Assembly: GCA_903632075.3 (NCBI GenBank)
Contig: CAHIKZ030002042.1
Span: forward strand, 221,001 to 285,000
Length of the DNA: 64,000 nucleotides
Direction: 5' to 3'
Source: Acanthosepion pharaonis
Taxonomy: Eukaryota; Mollusca; Cephalopoda; Sepiida; Sepiidae
Shown piece by piece: positions 30,311 to 40,679 of the stretch; the stretch's first letter is position 1, and every line of letters starts with the position of its first letter. Under the pieces are notes generated by a model. The model was not told the DNA's origin, did no database searches, and saw only the letters and a list, made by a program, of their open reading frames with translations. The position numbers were made by a program, and so were the translations under genes.

Positions 30311-31430
30311 TGTGTTAATAGCCGCTAATTAGATGTATCTTGGGATTAATATCTTGGAAAAAAGACAATCGTCCCTTCTTCACGGCGGTTTTTAAGGAGA
30401 CCCGACTAGTTAGAAAGCCGTTTACTCATCGAAAGTTCTTCCCTTTGTTTGGTCTTATTTTTTCGTTCTTACTGGTCAGGATCTATAGTTAGAAAGCCGC
30501 CTCCAAATTAAAAAATTTTTTCTGATGGGATTTCTGTTTCATTCGAATAATTTCCCTTTAGTCCAAAATGAAAATGACATGACAAAACAACATTTTTCAT
30601 GGATATCTGGTTTTTCAGACTTACTATTGGATTTCATGTAAATTTTAGTAACTTTTCTTTTAGGATCAATCTCATACAATTGTAAATTATTATCAACTCT
30701 AATTATGGGAAAAAATCCATTTCAGGGACCAAATTCGCTGAGTCGGATGGGTCAGAGAGATGTGAGGCCAAACAAAACCGAAGATGCTTTGTGCCTTCAA
30801 TGAGATTTACTTTTTTATGTTTTTTTTTCCTAATTTAAACACTGTTTTGAGAATCTTCTGTTCTTTAGTTCGTTTTTAGATAAAACAAAGACTATCTTTC
30901 CTTAACTCAATCTATTTGGTATTTTAGTAAATGACGATCTTTCTTTCGACGAAAAAATTTTTGTAGATTTTTCCATTGCTTTTATTTAGTGTTGACTTGA
31001 AATAATCACCATTATTCATAAAAAAAATTTTTTTATTTAACCAACCCATAGTTGTTTTTTTATTTGGGAATGATATCGTGCATATGCCATCTTGTAGGAC
31101 ACCTTTTTAGCTGGTATCAAACAACGGCATTGTCCAAAAATTTTCTTTCAGGTATATATCTTTACGAGAATTTTCTATTTTTTACGTCAGTCGCCAACCA
31201 GTGGACTTTAACAGTTTTGAAGCTAAGCGATGATCTGCATCTTTTAGGCCACCGTGCATCAATTGTTTTTTGATGTATGTAGACGTGTTAAGACAGTAAT
31301 TGATTTTTTTTCTTTTTTGGTAACTGCAAGTCAGATTTTCAACACTGTGTTAAAAATCGTTTGCTTTTGATCGTTAAACAAAGCACAACGCGCTCGAATC
31401 AATCGTTATCAATGACATGGATTGGAAAGT
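30311..31430. other. No recognised gene
   Basis: May include extreme 5' LINE sequence up to about 30440 (AGTTAGAAAGCCG occurs at 30409 and 30487). AACCCATAGTTG at 31040 resembles a SINE tail on minus. Otherwise unassigned. Confidence 0.4.
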
Positions 31431-31433
31431 AAA

Positions 31434-32360
31434 CAGGTGTGTTTAACGTTGGAAGTAGCATTGTGTTGCAAGCATAGTTTTAATTAACTTTATTTTGGAT
31501 CTTGAACAAATCCAACTCAAAGCAATATATCGTTTGCATATCAACTTATACATTTTCTCATTAAAAATATTGTTAATAACTTCTTCCAGAAAATCTTAAT
31601 ATGCAAACAAATTAAATTATTTTTCATTTACTTATGAATAAATCCAAGAGCCATAATTCCGAGTAGCATCAATTGAAAAACACATTATCCCATACACCTG
31701 GAGAAATTATTATTTTATTTTTCATGTGAAAAAAAGGTTATTTTAAATTCTACAATATTCTTCAGTCTAATGGTAAATAATTGGTTCCGTTAACGCTTCT
31801 ATTCCGGTCTGCAGCAGGTTTTATTGCTTCCAAAATAAATTATTTGCATGAATATTGTTTTCCCTTATGTACATCTATTTCTCTCAGTTTCTATTGGAAT
31901 GATATAGAGGAGGTTTGAGTCGGCTATCGGCGGTTAATATTGTGTAACTTTCTTTGTTGTTTGGCAAAAAATGCTTTGTTTGGTCTCTTATTTTCGTTCA
32001 CTCTGGACTGAATATATTCTAAGAACTTAATAATTTTTTTCTATAATAATTATAACAAAATGAAAAAAATTTGCTCAAGAACATGGAAAAAGGATTCTTC
32101 AACTTACATTGGAATTTCATGAAATTTGAATATACCTGACTTCATTTATTGTAAATGTATCAGACGTAAAACGTCATCATTTCAGGATATGATCACTGAA
32201 GACAAGCAACTTCGAGCCTGGTCAGTAGCAAGATAACAAGTCCGCTTGTAAATACCAGATGCTATAAATCCAATTTAAACTTGCGTATGGTGTAATGGAT
32301 AATGTACCGGAATTGTTAATCGAAGAGCCGAGTTTCAATTCGTGTTGGTCTGTCTATATT
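31434..32360 (+). repeat. Segmental duplication, copy A
   Basis: Ordered blocks shared with 32718-33335: GGAAAGTAAACAGGTGT, TTATTTTGGATCTTGAACAA, TATGCAAACAAATTA, TTTGCATGAATATTGTTT, TATACCTGA, CCTGGTCAGTAGCAAGAT and AAATACCAG, and TTGTTAAT. It ends in a SINE. Copy A is about 930 bp. Confidence 0.7.
32185..32350 (+). repeat. 5S-tRNA SINE, interrupted (in duplication copy A)
   Basis: GATCACTGAAGACAAGCAAC, CCTGGTCAGTAGCAAGAT and GCTTGTAAATACCAGATGC are the 5S part. TATGGTGTAATGGATAATG and GAGCCGAGTTTCAATTCGTG are the tRNA part. The expected body (GGGTTCGTTATATTC) is replaced after GTGTTGGT by the hairpin repeat. Confidence 0.75.
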
Positions 32361-32710
32361 TCTGATTTTTTTCCCTTTTTATTTACACTATTTACATTAT
32401 TTATTCATAAAAAATTTTTCATCTTTGTCGCCATATTAGGTTTACAACGTTTCCGGCTATGCCATTGTGTGGGACAATTTTTCTGTATCAAGAATGGCTG
32501 ATAAAAAACTTTTCAGTATTATTCTTTACACTATTTACATTTTCGGACTTTTTTCCTCATTTTTGTCGCCATCTTTTGCCACCAACGTTTGTTTTTTCAG
32601 TATCTGTCTAATTTCTGAGATTTTTTTCTTTACACTAATTGCAATTATTTTCGGACTATTGTCCTAAAATCTTTGTCTTTTTGATATTTATTACAACGTT
32701 TCGGCCTTTC
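32356..32710 (+). repeat. Degenerate tandem copies of the CGAAACGTTG hairpin repeat
   Basis: Three diverged units, each with CTGTCTATATTTCTGA or a variant, TTTACACTATTTACATT, TTCGGACTATTGTCCT, TTTGTCGCCAT, and ACAACGTTTCGGC or a variant. The family is seen in the opposite orientation at 33543 and as an inverted pair at 60905-61136. Confidence 0.7.
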
Positions 32711-32717
32711 AGTATCT

Positions 32718-33335
32718 GGAAAGTAAACAGGTGTTTCTGAGCATGAAGCATAGTTTATTATTTATTTTGGATCTTGAACAAATTATTCGGATATATCGTT
32801 CCTCATCTTTGTCGCCATATTTATTACAACGTTTCGGCCTTTATGCAAACAAATTATCTGTCTATTTATGAATAAATGAGCCATAATTGAGTACACTATT
32901 GAAACATTATTCTGGACTATTGTTATTCATAAATTTACAATATTCTTTCGCTAATATTTATTACAACGTTTCGGCCTTTCAGGTATCTGTCTATATTTCT
33001 GAGATATTTTGCATGAATATTGTTTACATTATTTGCATTGGAATTCTGGACTAATGTCCTCTTTGAATCTTTGTTGGCAAAGACCAAACAAAATTACAAT
33101 GTTTTTTCTTAAGCTTAGATTTTTTCTCTATAAACCGTTATCTAAAAGTTTTCTCCTGCTAATTTTCGTCAGATCATGAAAATATACCTGATTTAGTGCC
33201 AGACAAGTTCGATAGCAACTTAACCTGGTCAGTAGCAAGATTAAATTCCACTTTTAAATACCAGGTCCTGTTAGATATGGATGTGGTGTAAACCACTGAA
33301 TTGTTAATTTATCAATTCGTGTTGGTTGGAGATGT
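32718..33335 (+). repeat. Segmental duplication, copy B (condensed, patchy)
   Basis: It keeps the order of copy A but with many short losses, and with pieces of the hairpin repeat (TTATTACAACGTTTCGGCCT) inserted at 32690, 32820 and 32960. Length is about 620 bp against 930. It could be a real, decayed duplication or a consensus error in the assembly. Confidence 0.55.
33185..33335 (+). repeat. 5S-tRNA SINE head (in copy B)
   Basis: AACCTGGTCAGTAGCAAGAT, TTTTAAATACCAGGTCCTGT, TGGATGTGGTGTAA and TATCAATTCGTGTTGGTTG. It is cut after GTGTTGGT as in copy A. The matching body and tail appear at 33675-33865. Confidence 0.6.
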
Positions 33336-33530
33336 ACATTTACATTATTGACCATGCCATGTGTCCTCGAGGATAAAGGCGTTGGTTAAATCAGTGACAA
33401 AACTCAAAGAGTGTGAGTTCATTTACCGGTTATGCAATTGGAGAAATTTCAAAGGAAATTAACAGGAGATAACTGATAACTGACATCCATCAAACATGGC
33501 ATGTGAAACTAGAACAGTCTACCCTGGTGA
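33336..33530 (+). repeat. tRNA-like SINE, CATGTGTCC family, copy 1
   Basis: CCATGCCATGTGTCCTCGAG, GGCGTTGGTTAAATCAGTGA and GAGTGTGAGTTCATTTACCG (B-box-like) are followed by GGAGATAACTGATAACTGAC and AACATGGCATGTGAAACTAG. The minus-strand repeats at 58225-58412 and 63855-64000 have the same block order. Confidence 0.65.
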
Positions 33531-33542
33531 GCGAAATAAAGG

Positions 33543-33670
33543 GTTCATTTCGAAATTCCAACCACCTGAAGAAGGCCGGGCGTACAACGGCCCGAAACGT
33601 TGTGATAAATATGGCGACAAGATGAGGACAATGGTTTAGTTTGAATAATGTAAATAATTATATGACAAAG
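33543..33670 (+). repeat. CGAAACGTTG hairpin repeat, one arm
   Basis: GGGTTCATTTCGAAATTCCA, CCTGAAGAAGGCCGGGCG, TACAACGGCCCGAAACGTTG and TGATAAATATGGCGACAAG, then 'gaggacaatggtttagtttgaataatgtaaataatt'. GGCCG pairs with CGGCC. The CTGAAGA-stem-GAAAC order resembles a hammerhead core, but no stem III or cleavage triplet is evident. Confidence 0.75.
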
Positions 33671-33674
33671 AAGT

Positions 33675-33870
33675 TCATTGTTCTGTTCGTTATAATCACT
33701 TACATTGGGAATCCTTTTATAGATCCACCTCTTTGCCCCCAAGCTAAGGATTAAATAATAATAATTTTATCACTAAATCATTATCCACCCCCACCCTAAA
33801 TTCTTACAAACGCAAAATCTTTTCTGCCTTTAAATAACCAACAAAGGATTGATAAGTCGTTGAAAACGAA
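33675..33870 (+). repeat. 5S-tRNA SINE body and tail (continuation of 33185-33335)
   Basis: TGTTCGTTATAATCACTTAC, CCACCTCTTTGCCCCCAAGC, TTCTGCCTTTAAATAACCAA and CAAAGGATTGATAAGTCG match the distal parts at 17870-18040. The head lies 340 bp upstream, so the SINE was split by the insertion of 33336-33670. Confidence 0.65.
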
Positions 33871-34165
33871 TTTAATTTTTCTGCTCATATTTTTTTCGTC
33901 TTTTTATATGCTGTGTACCTTCGAGAGGTTGGGCATCTATTTTCGATACAATGCATGTAAGTGTATAATAATGCTAGTATGTTTATGTAGGATTCAGATA
34001 ATAAGCTATATTCGTAAGTGTGTGTTTGTGGGGGTGCATGTTTTGAATACGTTATCTTCGGTGGTTGTCTGCATATTGATTTGAAAATGTTTTATTACAT
34101 ACCGTTGGTTTTAGATAAACATACGTTAGATTCTTTAAGAATGGATTCAATAAGATTTGATTATA

Positions 34166-34183
34166 ATATATATATATATATAT

Positions 34184-34222
<39 letters not shown>
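34166..34222. repeat. (TA)n-(GATA)n compound microsatellite
   Basis: About 10 TA units then about 9 GATA units. Confidence 0.95.
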
Positions 34223-34360
34223 TGCGTGGGGAGTGTACTGAGCGATGATATTTTGATTTGAGAAAAAGTATACGTATATTTTGATTCAATACACATTTAT
34301 CTGTTTATATTGATAGCAAGCAGAATCTAATGCCCGTATGATGCCAGCTTTTTTTCCCGT

Positions 34361-34672
34361 GTTTCTGTTAACGTGGTATTTATAACTCCTCACTGATAAA
34401 TTATGAAATAAAAGTACAATTGCGTTTATTTTTTTTAAATAAAACTGGCTATATGTCAAAAAACGAAGACGTTATTTCTTTATTTCCTAAATCGGAAAAA
34501 CGTTTTCAATATGAAAAGAAAGATAATTTTTTGTATATCCTCTGTTTTATTTAAAATGGAAAACAAAAAAAAACATTGTATTTTTAATTCAAAATTTATC
34601 ATTTTTTTTAATATTTATTTCAATTCTAACAAGTGAAGAGTCATAAATTAAATGCCACGTTAACAGAAAGAC
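34361..34672. repeat. Foldback element with about 35-bp inverted ends
   Basis: The left arm TTTCTGTTAACGTGG, ATTTATAACTCCTCACT (34362-34393) and the right arm AAGTGAAGAGTCATAAATTA, AATGCCACGTTAACAGAAA (34631-34669) are reverse complements with few changes. Inner parts (ACAATTGCGTTTATT near 34418; AAAAACATTGT near 34570) also pair loosely. Probably a MITE or foldback; no target-site duplication was identified. Confidence 0.65.
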
Positions 34673-34689
34673 GTTGCGTTTTTTTTTTC

Positions 34690-35055
34690 ATTTAACAATG
34701 TGAAAAAAATGCGATGTCTTTTTAAATTATTTTGTTTTACGTAGTTGAAATTAGTATTAACATAGCAGTCCGATAAAATTAATTTCACTTTTAAACACTG
34801 AAATAAATGTTATCAGAATTTTAATTCTTAGTTTATTTTTCTTAATAAAACTTCAACTATCTAAACAAAAAAATAAAACATTTCATTGCTTTAATACCAT
34901 GAAAACTTGTAAATTGAAAAAATGGCCAAATAACAGTTGGTAGTCCTTTCTTTACCTGAATGAATTATTTTATTTTACATGATAACTCAGGTTCCTTTAG
35001 ATTAAAAAAAATAATACGTAGTCTACTAATAATTAATTTTATTAACATTACCTTT
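34690..35055. other. AT-rich, no recognised feature
   Basis: Nothing recognisable. Confidence 0.45.
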
Positions 35056-35059
35056 TCAG

Positions 35060-35295
35060 ACCTATTATGTTGAAACCTCAGTTCTCACAGGATCACCGAT
35101 GTTAAGCAACGTGGACCTCAATGGGCGACCGCTTGGAAATACCAGATCATATAAGCTTGTAGATGGGGTGTAATGGTTAACAGCTTGGAATTGGACGTCG
35201 GAGAGCCGATTTACAGTTCCAGTGGGATTCGTGATATCCTTGGAAAAGTATGAGGCAACCTCATCTCCCCTCAACTATGGGTTAATTATCTAGTT
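35060..35295 (+). repeat. 5S-tRNA SINE, internally deleted
   Basis: 5S part: ACCTATTATGTTGAAACCTC, GTTCTCACAGGATCACCGAT, GTTAAGCAACGTGGACCT and GGGCGACCGCTTGGAAATAC. tRNA part: GATGGGGTGTAATGGTTAAC and GAGAGCCGATTTACAGTTCC. The body and tail are shortened, ending in CAACTATGGGTTAATTATC. Confidence 0.8.
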
Positions 35296-35299
35296 TATT

Positions 35300-36685
35300 A
35301 ATAATTCATTTTATGAATATTTCATATTGCAGACGACATTATTACCGCCATAGAAATGTTTTGCTTGAATACTGTTTTATATTATATTCATCTTTTTTTC
35401 TTAAGTTTCTATTGAATTGTTATTTGGATTGGCTTAAGTCTATTCTATTAATGTGGCGTCTTTGGAACGCTTTTGGCAAAGTAGGCAATAGTCAGTTCTT
35501 TTGGAACATTGTCTGCAATGAATATTATATTTAGCTTAAAGCTTCTTCGCAGAGACCGGTACCACTCCAAAGACGTCTTCTACAACGATTGAATAATTCT
35601 TTGCATTTATCTGACAAAATTGTAAACTTTGAAGACACCTATAATTTTATTGACTACAATACTAGCCCCAAATAATACTAACCTTATGTTGTCCTCTTTG
35701 ACTATTTCCATGAAGGACCTAACGTCAAGAACAACCAGCAGCTCCATCCAATATGGCTAATCTGCTTCAGTCACATTTCCACCGATGTAACATATTCTAA
35801 CACTTTCGCCCCGGCCCCTCAACCTCCAGCGTCTTACTCTCTGGGTTGAGGTGGCCATAGGTCCCCTGAGCATCCGTAGATTATTCGACCGGTCCGCTGG
35901 TTTAATCCTACTTTCTGTCTACATTGTGATTTGTTTGATCCAGGAAGCAGAAGTGATATTCGTCCATTCACGGTCGACTGAAGATGTACACACGGCTGGG
36001 GAGTCTGCGCTAAGAAATTTAGAATGCAGAAAAAAAATGATATCTGAAGAAAGCTGGACAAACATCGATTCAATGGTTGAATTGATAATGTCTTTTATAT
36101 AGCAGGAAAGAATAGTAGAGAAGAGAAACAGGTTACAGAAAAGAAAAGTAAAAAAAAACTCATACACTGGATTCTAGACAGAGAGCGAGTGTGTATGCGA
36201 TTATCTTGTTGTTAAATCGTCTCAGAACGATATATGACTCTTGCGATAGAGGGATAAAGATTTCTGTGCGGGGTTTAAAGTTATAGTGGCGTTCCTCCTC
36301 CCAACGCTCGCCCGGGCCAATTCTCTCTTCAAGAATTTTCTCCCGTCTGTCTTTTTGTATAACTACGCGTTTATATAGATAAACCCGGCTGATTATCACT
36401 GACCCCCGGCCCTACTACTTCGCACTCGATTATCACGGGGGTTCTGGCTGCTTCAACCAAAATCATGTGAATTCCAAAGTTTCTTCTACCTTACTCAGCT
36501 CTATTTCAATTTTTAATCAATAAAAATTATTTCGACCATTTCCATTGTCTACTGATGATCCAGGTTCAATAGGTTCAACTTCTGCCCTAGATCAGATTTC
36601 CCATTTAGTAAAAAAAATGCTCTGATTTAATTTCGCTATTCAAAGCTACTCCAATTTAACAAAAAAATATACGTATGGGTGTTTC
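35300..36685. other. No recognised gene
   Basis: Less AT-rich than its surroundings between about 35750 and 36430. The plus frame 35851-36102 (83 codons) and minus frame 35919-36167 overlap and match nothing I recognise. Left unassigned. Confidence 0.4.
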
Positions 36686-36688
36686 CCA

Positions 36689-36689
<1 letters not shown>

Positions 36690-36762
<73 letters not shown>
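36690..36762. repeat. (CT)n-(CA)n compound microsatellite
   Basis: About 17 CT units then about 19 CA units. Confidence 0.95.
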
Positions 36763-36764
<2 letters not shown>

Positions 36765-37345
36765 ACTCATTTTCTACAAAGATGTTCATGGAAATTGTTC
36801 TGATGAGCTATACTCTTTGACAACTAGACTTCCTGAATTTAAGCATCTTACCTTTCAAGACAAGAATACTTCAACCTAGACTAACTTCATAATGTTCATA
36901 ATGCCATCGTATCTGATGCCCAAAGAAAAAAAATTTTATTATTATAAGGTCGAAATCTGGAAATTTATTGTTGTAGATTTTGATTAAAAGCCAGATCATT
37001 ACCCACGAGTGAAAAACAAAACAATTTCTAGCAGTAAACCAGGTTTTATTCTTGAGTTGTAACCTACTACTATAAGCGAACAAAGCTGAGATGAAGCGTA
37101 GATGAGGGGGAAAGGTCAACAGTCTAACGGGTGTCTTCCCTGTCCCTCGTTCTCTGAGGCCTGCTTCGTCTCCCTGTATGATTTTTTTCGGAATGCTCAG
37201 TTCTATAGATAATTTTCTTTTTCATGCCATCTTCGTCTAATTTATCTCCATTCCGTGACTTTCTCTTTGTCTGAGCCTCTTGCTCTTTATTTTGAAGTTG
37301 ATTGTTATATTGATAACCGACGTCGAAGACAAGAGTACTTCAACC

Positions 37346-37499
37346 TATTTAAATAACAAAGATGAAATAGTCAGAATCTAGCAGTAATGATGTATTTAAA
37401 TAACAAAGATCAAATAGTCAGGATCTAGCAGTAATGATGTATTTAAATAACAAAGATCAAATAGTCAGGATCTAGCAGTAATGATGTATTTAACTAAAT
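37346..37499 (+). repeat. 47-bp tandem repeat, three copies
   Basis: Units start at 37346, 37393 and 37440 (TATTTAAATAACAAAGAT...AGCAGTAATGATG). Copies 2 and 3 are identical and copy 1 differs at two positions, so the array is young or homogenised. Confidence 0.95.
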
Positions 37500-38496
37500 A
37501 GATAAGTCTTGTATTCTGGTTGAGACGCCCTGAAAGATGTTCAAACTTATATCACAGCTTCCTGTTACGATGGACCCTTCTTGACTGAAACCAACAACTC
37601 ATACCACGATATTAATGATTGCTTATTAGGGTATAAGGATCTCATGCTCAGATATATATTGTATGGTTGTGGATAACATCACGTATTAACTCCAGAAGAT
37701 ATATTTGAAAAATATCAGATTTACATATGGTCAAGTACTGGCAGCATCCCAGGTGCCCCAACACTATAGTGAGCCCCAATGGGGGCCTTGCGCCACGTCT
37801 AAGCTACGCTTGGAAAATCACTATAGCTACCCAGATGGGACCCCTAGTCTTTTACTAAGAATAAAGATATAATTGAACTAATTTGAGACAATTTAGAGTA
37901 TTTGGGCCTCTCTAGTTGGAGTGGATTTTTAAATTCGATGGGGCCTCTTGACGAGTCCTCGTTTATAATTTGATTAATTTTGTCTACTTTGCTAACCTTT
38001 GGCATAGTTGTTCATTTCATTGTACACAGGCATGTAATAAGTACAGAATTGATCAATATTGTACAAATTAGTCTTTTTTATAAAATCGGAGGGAGGCAAA
38101 ATACGTAATGAAGGGGACCCCTAATTGTATTAAACTAGGGATCTCTTAAGGTCTAAATCTCGCCTTGTGTTTGAAATATGTTTTCGGGAAAATGTGGACA
38201 TCTTATATATCCATCATATAAGATATTTTCCATACGAACATGTTGCATTGGTGTACTTGTGGCAAAATAATTCTCTCAAATTCTCACTCAATATTTTTTA
38301 TGAAACTTTCAGATATTTTGTCGAGCGCCAGTCAAACTGGGTTCGTGCCTTTCCTAAGAGTATAAGCAATCTTAAAGTTCAAATGCCGTTCATGAATCCC
38401 CCTCTTAGCCATTATATAAAAGCTCACTGTTGGAAACAAATGTACGGAATCAACGAACTTAGAAAACCCTAGCGAAAATATGAAAATTGTTTATTG
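37500..38496. other. No recognised gene
   Basis: A 101-codon plus frame at 38167-38472 has no recognisable domain or flanking gene signals. The rest is unassigned. Confidence 0.4.
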
Positions 38497-38890
38497 GCTT
38501 ACGGTCATATCATGTTGAAACACCTGTTCTCGCAAGGTCATTGAAAGTAAGCAACGTCAAGCTTGGTCAGTTCCTAGATGGGTGACCGCTTGGGAATACC
38601 ACGTGATGTAAGTTTTGATGTGCATGGGGTGTAATGGATAACGGCTCGGAATTGGAACTGGGAAAGCCGAGTTCCAATCCCAGTCGAATTAGTGATATTT
38701 ACCAAGGCGAAAGGCATGAACCCTCCTCTTTTACCCCATGCTGGGGGTTAATTAGTAAGACTTGTATACGTAAATCATTATTATATCCAAAAAGTGTTAT
38801 AAATTAAATACATTTTCTGACTTTAGTAATAATCCTCCGCAAAGGGTTGTAAAAAGCTGTAAAACAAATCATTCAGTCAATCAACATAAA
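38497..38890 (+). repeat. 5S-tRNA composite SINE, full length, best copy
   Basis: 5S part (38497-38615): GGCTTACGGTCATATCATG, TTGAAACACCTGTTCTCGC, AAGGTCATTGAAAGTAAGCA, GGTCAGTTCCTAGATGGGTG, ACCGCTTGGGAATACCACG and TGATGTAAG. tRNA part (about 38620-38690): GGGGTGTAATGGATAACGG and GAGTTCCAATCCCAGTCG. The body has GAAAGGCATGAACCCTCC and GGGGGTTAATTAGTAAGACT, and the tail CAAAGGGTTGTAAAAAGCTG and TAAAACAAATCATTCAGTC. Both 5S internal promoter regions and the tRNA A/B boxes lie in one unit. Confidence 0.9.
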
Positions 38891-39365
38891 CAATCTTGTG
38901 TCAAAACAGCTGTACTTTAAAAGTCCCAGATGAAATTCTTGGTTTCCCTCAAACACTACTGACATTTTTTGTTGATGAGAAATAAGGTTAGAATTCTCGC
39001 GAGATTTTTTTTCACTCTTCCTTATTCGAAAACTTCAAGTCTCGTATATAACATTTCTAAATAATGCAGCTTGTTGAGGAGTAAGAATATTGACGTTCAA
39101 CTTTATATTGTCTAATAATGTACAGCCAGAGGCTAAATGCAAAATAAAGGGCATGGTGCAGGAAAACTGTATTCTTTAATAGCATTTCGATTATTGATAT
39201 TTACTAAGTTTAATTTCGGATGACGCGCGACTTCTAATTAAGCAAACAAGACTGGCCTTTATTTGTTCCAATTAAAAAAAAAGGTTGACCTGTTCTACAT
39301 ATCAGTTCATGAAGTTGTTTAAATCACCAGCATCGAACACAGTTTCTCAGAAAAGAAAAGGATGT
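38891..39365. other. No recognised feature
   Basis: Nothing recognisable. Confidence 0.4.
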
Positions 39366-39369
39366 AGCT

Positions 39370-39700
39370 TGGTGTTATTATATCTAAAGGGATAGCGGCT
39401 TGGATTGAGGAATCGGAGAGCCGAGTTCGAATCCAGTCGAATCCATTACATTCACTTACGTGCTAACACCTTTGGGAAAGGTGTGAATCCTCTTTCTTCT
39501 CCCTCCAGCTAGGGGTAAAATAGCAGGACAGACTGGGTTCTATAGCCTTGGATGGCAACTGGTCTAGAAGAATTCAAACCTGCTCTTAGAGGAGGGTGAA
39601 TGGAGTCTCTCTGAGCCTTGGTTGGCAATCCATTTAGTGATGGTGTCGCAATAAAAATACCCTTGATAGCCCTAGCGAAGCATCAAGAATTCAGCTATTT
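39370..39700 (+). repeat. tRNA-body SINE, GGATGGCAACTGG-tail family, copy 1
   Basis: GGGATAGCGGCTTGGATTGA, GGAATCGGAGAGCCGAGTTC, GAATCCAGTCGAATCC (B box GTTCGAATCC), then the body ATTCACTTACGTGC, GGTGTGAATCCTC and CCAGCTAGGGGTAAAATAGC. It shares the tRNA and body with the 5S-tRNA SINE but has a different tail: GGGTTCTATAGCCTTGGATG then GCAACTGG. See 59690-59975 and 62514-62830. Confidence 0.8.
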
Positions 39701-39763
39701 GACAAGATTATGAACTACACCAATCAAAGTATTAGTGAGTTCAATCTCGGCTGAGGCCGCAAG

Positions 39764-39764
<1 letters not shown>

Positions 39765-39800
<36 letters not shown>
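39765..39800. repeat. (TG)n microsatellite
   Basis: About 18 TG units. Confidence 0.95.
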
Positions 39801-39801
<1 letters not shown>

Positions 39802-39979
39802 TTTTATATTGATAATTCCCACTTTCACCAATAACAAAGATATAGAATAAAATATCCCCTCATTATAAGTAATCAAAATGTTTTGTTAATCATCCCTAAC
39901 CACACTATACGGTAATTAAATGTTCAACTTTGTCATACAATAATGTTTATTTACTCTTGATATATAAACGTAATAAATT

Positions 39980-40016
39980 TAGTCTGATAAAGTCCTGAAG
40001 GACAAAACGCGTCACA
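39980..40016 (+). ncRNA. Hammerhead-like core, decayed
   Basis: CTGATAA (39984-39990), perfect stem II GTCC-TGAA-GGAC (39992-40003), AAAAC (40004-40008), GC, then GTC (40011-40013). A hammerhead needs CTGANGA and GAAA; here both differ by a single G-to-A change. The second lies in a former CpG (GACGAAAC to GACAAAAC), a typical decay route. Likely inactive remnant. Confidence 0.5.
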
Positions 40017-40210
40017 AGTGAACTTTTTTTCCATTTTGTCATACAATTTCCCTGATACTGTTCTTCATATATAAAAATATATATCGTTATCTCATATATA
40101 TGGGCTCTACTTGTGGATCGAACACTGCTTTTAAAATATAAAAACAAATATACTAAAGAATTTCGGATCATCAATCCAACGAGATATTTTCTATTTTATC
40201 AATATATTTG

Positions 40211-40245
40211 CACACACGCACACACACACACACACAACACATATT

Positions 40246-40308
<63 letters not shown>
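40211..40308. repeat. (CA)n-(TA)n compound microsatellite
   Basis: Interrupted CA units then about 23 TA units. Confidence 0.95.
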
Positions 40309-40310
<2 letters not shown>

Positions 40311-40534
40311 CATTGTGTGTGTCATCTAATTTTTATGTGCACCGGAATAATTATGGAGCTCTATTTGCACCAGTTGTCTGTATTTGGTTCTTTTTGAAAA
40401 GTGTGATTGGTTCTGCCCAAGCCCTTGTGAATATAATCGAATCCTAATATTCGGATAGTCTGGAAGTTCGGTTCTAAGAACACAGCTACTAAACCTCCAT
40501 ACCTCAAAGACGACAGGAGAGTTCATAATATATA

Positions 40535-40582
40535 GATCCGTCCTTGGTATGACAATAAACTACATCCGGCAGCCAGGCCTCT
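40535..40582 (+). repeat. HAT retroposon head fragment
   Basis: GTCCTTGGTATGACAATAAA, CTACATCCGGCAGCCAGGCC and TCTAG match only the first about 45 bases of the head unit (compare 22393-22440). Confidence 0.55.
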
Positions 40583-40679
40583 AGTGGTCTATTTTGTAGT
40601 TCTTCAGTAACGATCCCAGCGCTGTCTCGGTGGATTCAATCAACGACAGACGATTTTCTTCATTTTTTCACCTGCTTTA

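Noticed and set aside
38497..38615. Genuine 5S rRNA gene
   Set aside because: Diverged at many positions, no T-run terminator after the 5S part, and fused directly to a tRNA-like module.
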